Source of the DNA: Acidobacteriota bacterium
GTDB taxonomy: Bacteria; Acidobacteriota; Terriglobia; UBA7540
Reading direction: 5' to 3'
Length of the DNA stretch: 11,448 bases
NCBI GenBank assembly: GCA_021827245.1
Contig: JAKAWN010000206.1
Span: forward strand, 1 to 11,448
In this document: positions 10,450 to 11,448 of the stretch, one piece after another
Layout: every line of letters begins with the position of its first letter
How positions within the stretch are numbered: position 1 is the first letter of the stretch
The notes under the pieces: generated by a model
Database searches by the model: none
The model's input: only the letters and a program-made list of their open reading frames with translations
What the model was told of the DNA's origin: nothing
Position numbers and translations under genes: made by a program

Positions 10450-11448
10450 ATGACCATGATTCGAAACGATTCTGACGATGTTTCCCAGTCCCGGCGAGCG
10501 AAAATTGTCTGTACGCTTGGACCCGCAACTGATAATCCCGAAGTCCTTTCCTCTCTCCTGACCGCAGGCATGGATGTTGCGCGCCTCAACTTCTCCCATG
10601 GCTCACACCCGGAACATGCGCGACGCCTGCGAAAGCTCCGCGAAGTGGCTGCGACGTGCGGGAGGACCGTGGCCATTATGCAAGACCTCCAGGGGCCAAA
10701 GATTCGCACTGGCTCTCTCGAAAACGGCAGACGTGTTGAACTGCGGGACGGCAGTTCGATCACCCTTACCACCCGGCCCGTTCCAAGCAGCGACCGCTAC
10801 ATTTCAACCACCTTCCAGCGCCTTCCGCAGGAAGTTCGCCCGGGAAGCAGCATCCTCCTTTCCGATGGCCTTATCGAACTGAGCGTGGAAAAGGTGAAAG
10901 GGACTGAGGTCCAGTGCCGAGTGGTAAATGGTGGCCAACTGGGCGCCCACCAGGGAATCAATCTGCCCGGCGTTCCTTTAAGGATTTCTGCTCTCTCCAG
11001 AAAGGACCGTGAAGATCTTGAGTTCGGCATTCAACATCGGGTGGATTACATCGCGCTTTCTTTTGTGCGCCGCGCTGAAGAGGTTCTGGCGCTCAAGCGC
11101 ATTCTGGCGCGGGCGGGGCGAGCCATTCCCATAATCGCCAAACTCGAAAAGCCTGAGGCCATCGACCATCTGGATGACATTCTGAGGGCAACGGATGCCG
11201 TCATGGTGGCGCGGGGCGACCTGGGTGTTGAATTGCCTCCTGAAATGGTCCCAGTCATCCAGAAGCGCATCATCAGCAGGGCTTCCGCGATGCGGGTCCC
11301 TGTAATTACGGCAACGCAGATGCTCGAATCCATGACCGTTCATCCCCGCCCGACGCGGGCTGAGACGTCCGACGTCGCCAATGCCGTCTTTGATGGCACG
11401 GATGCTCTGATGCTTTCGGGAGAAACTGCCACGGGCCACTACCCCGTG
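10450..11448 (+). CDS. pyk: Pyruvate kinase (cut by window edge)
   Basis: First 333 residues; the C-terminal regulatory domain lies outside the window. It makes pyruvate and ATP from phosphoenolpyruvate and ADP in the cytoplasm, the last step of glycolysis. Family motifs appear in order: KIVCTLGPA, then RLNFSHG with the Arg/Asn/Ser metal- and phosphate-binding set, [11 protein letters not shown] at the A/B domain border, a beta-barrel B domain (about 92-190), and the catalytic [11 protein letters not shown] with the transition-state lysine. [13 protein letters not shown] carries the Mg-binding acidic residues. TATQMLESM and [18 protein letters not shown] follow, ending in MLSGETA. ATG 10450 and ATG 10456 are both possible; the first fits the leaderless start. 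No disruption is seen. It is transcribed separately from the upstream membrane-protein cassette. Confidence 0.97.
   Translation, partial: MTMIRNDSDDVSQSRRAKIVCTLGPATDNPEVLSSLLTAGMDVARLNFSHGSHPEHARRLRKLREVAATCGRTVAIMQDLQGPKIRTGSLENGRRVELRDGSSITLTTRPVPSSDRYISTTFQRLPQEVRPGSSILLSDGLIELSVEKVKGTEVQCRVVNGGQLGAHQGINLPGVPLRISALSRKDREDLEFGIQHRVDYIALSFVRRAEEVLALKRILARAGRAIPIIAKLEKPEAIDHLDDILRATDAVMVARGDLGVELPPEMVPVIQKRIISRASAMRVPVITATQMLESMTVHPRPTRAETSDVANAVFDGTDALMLSGETATGHYPV

Overview
The window looks like a chromosomal segment of an Acidobacteriota-type soil bacterium. This is an inference. It rests on moderately high GC, a two-heme cytochrome with a photosynthetic-reaction-centre-type (CytoC_RC) heme domain in a clearly non-photosynthetic setting, a GMC oxidoreductase with a Tat-exported 'gluconate 2-dehydrogenase subunit 3' partner, a secreted beta-helix polysaccharide-type protein, and a LexA whose DNA-binding domain resembles the Gram-positive form more than the E. 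coli form. There is no sign of phage, transposon, CRISPR, rRNA or tRNA.

Layout, left to right. (1) 1-326, minus: N-terminal part of an S41 C-terminal processing peptidase, cut by the window edge. (2) 646-1818, plus: a Tat-exported pectate-lyase-superfamily (right-handed beta-helix) protein. It is divergent from the peptidase across a 319 bp region with promoters on both strands and a strong dyad. (3) 2208-3047, plus: a HAD phosphatase behind a 389 bp non-coding stretch with a long hairpin and a compact double palindrome. (4) 3431-4138, plus: lexA with a near-consensus sigma-70 promoter whose spacer holds a direct repeat that is a candidate LexA operator. (5) 4167-5345 and 5509-7194, both minus: the diheme cytochrome c and, upstream of it, the GMC flavoprotein. 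(6) 7551-8195, plus: the Tat-signal subunit 3, divergent from the flavoprotein across a repeat-rich control region. (7) 8196-8735: 540 bp without a convincing gene. (8) 8736-10239, plus: a three-gene cassette. It comprises a 66-residue exported peptide ending in two near-perfect 13-residue repeats, a protein with seven predicted membrane helices and N-out/C-in topology, and a small protein with one N-terminal membrane helix. (9) 10450-11448, plus: pyruvate kinase, running off the window and apparently expressed from a leaderless transcript.

How the genes work together. The flavoprotein, subunit 3 and diheme cytochrome make a plausible periplasmic dehydrogenase: the flavoprotein has no signal peptide and probably rides through Tat with subunit 3, and the cytochrome may accept its electrons. 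The remaining conserved genes (peptidase, HAD phosphatase, LexA, pyruvate kinase) are independent housekeeping or stress units.

The most original part is the cassette at 8736-10239. A secreted repeat peptide encoded directly upstream of a receptor-shaped seven-helix protein and a small membrane-anchored partner fits a peptide signalling or sensing system. None of the three proteins belongs to a family I recognise. The two peptide repeats differ at seven nucleotides, six of them silent, which points to selection on the peptide sequence itself.
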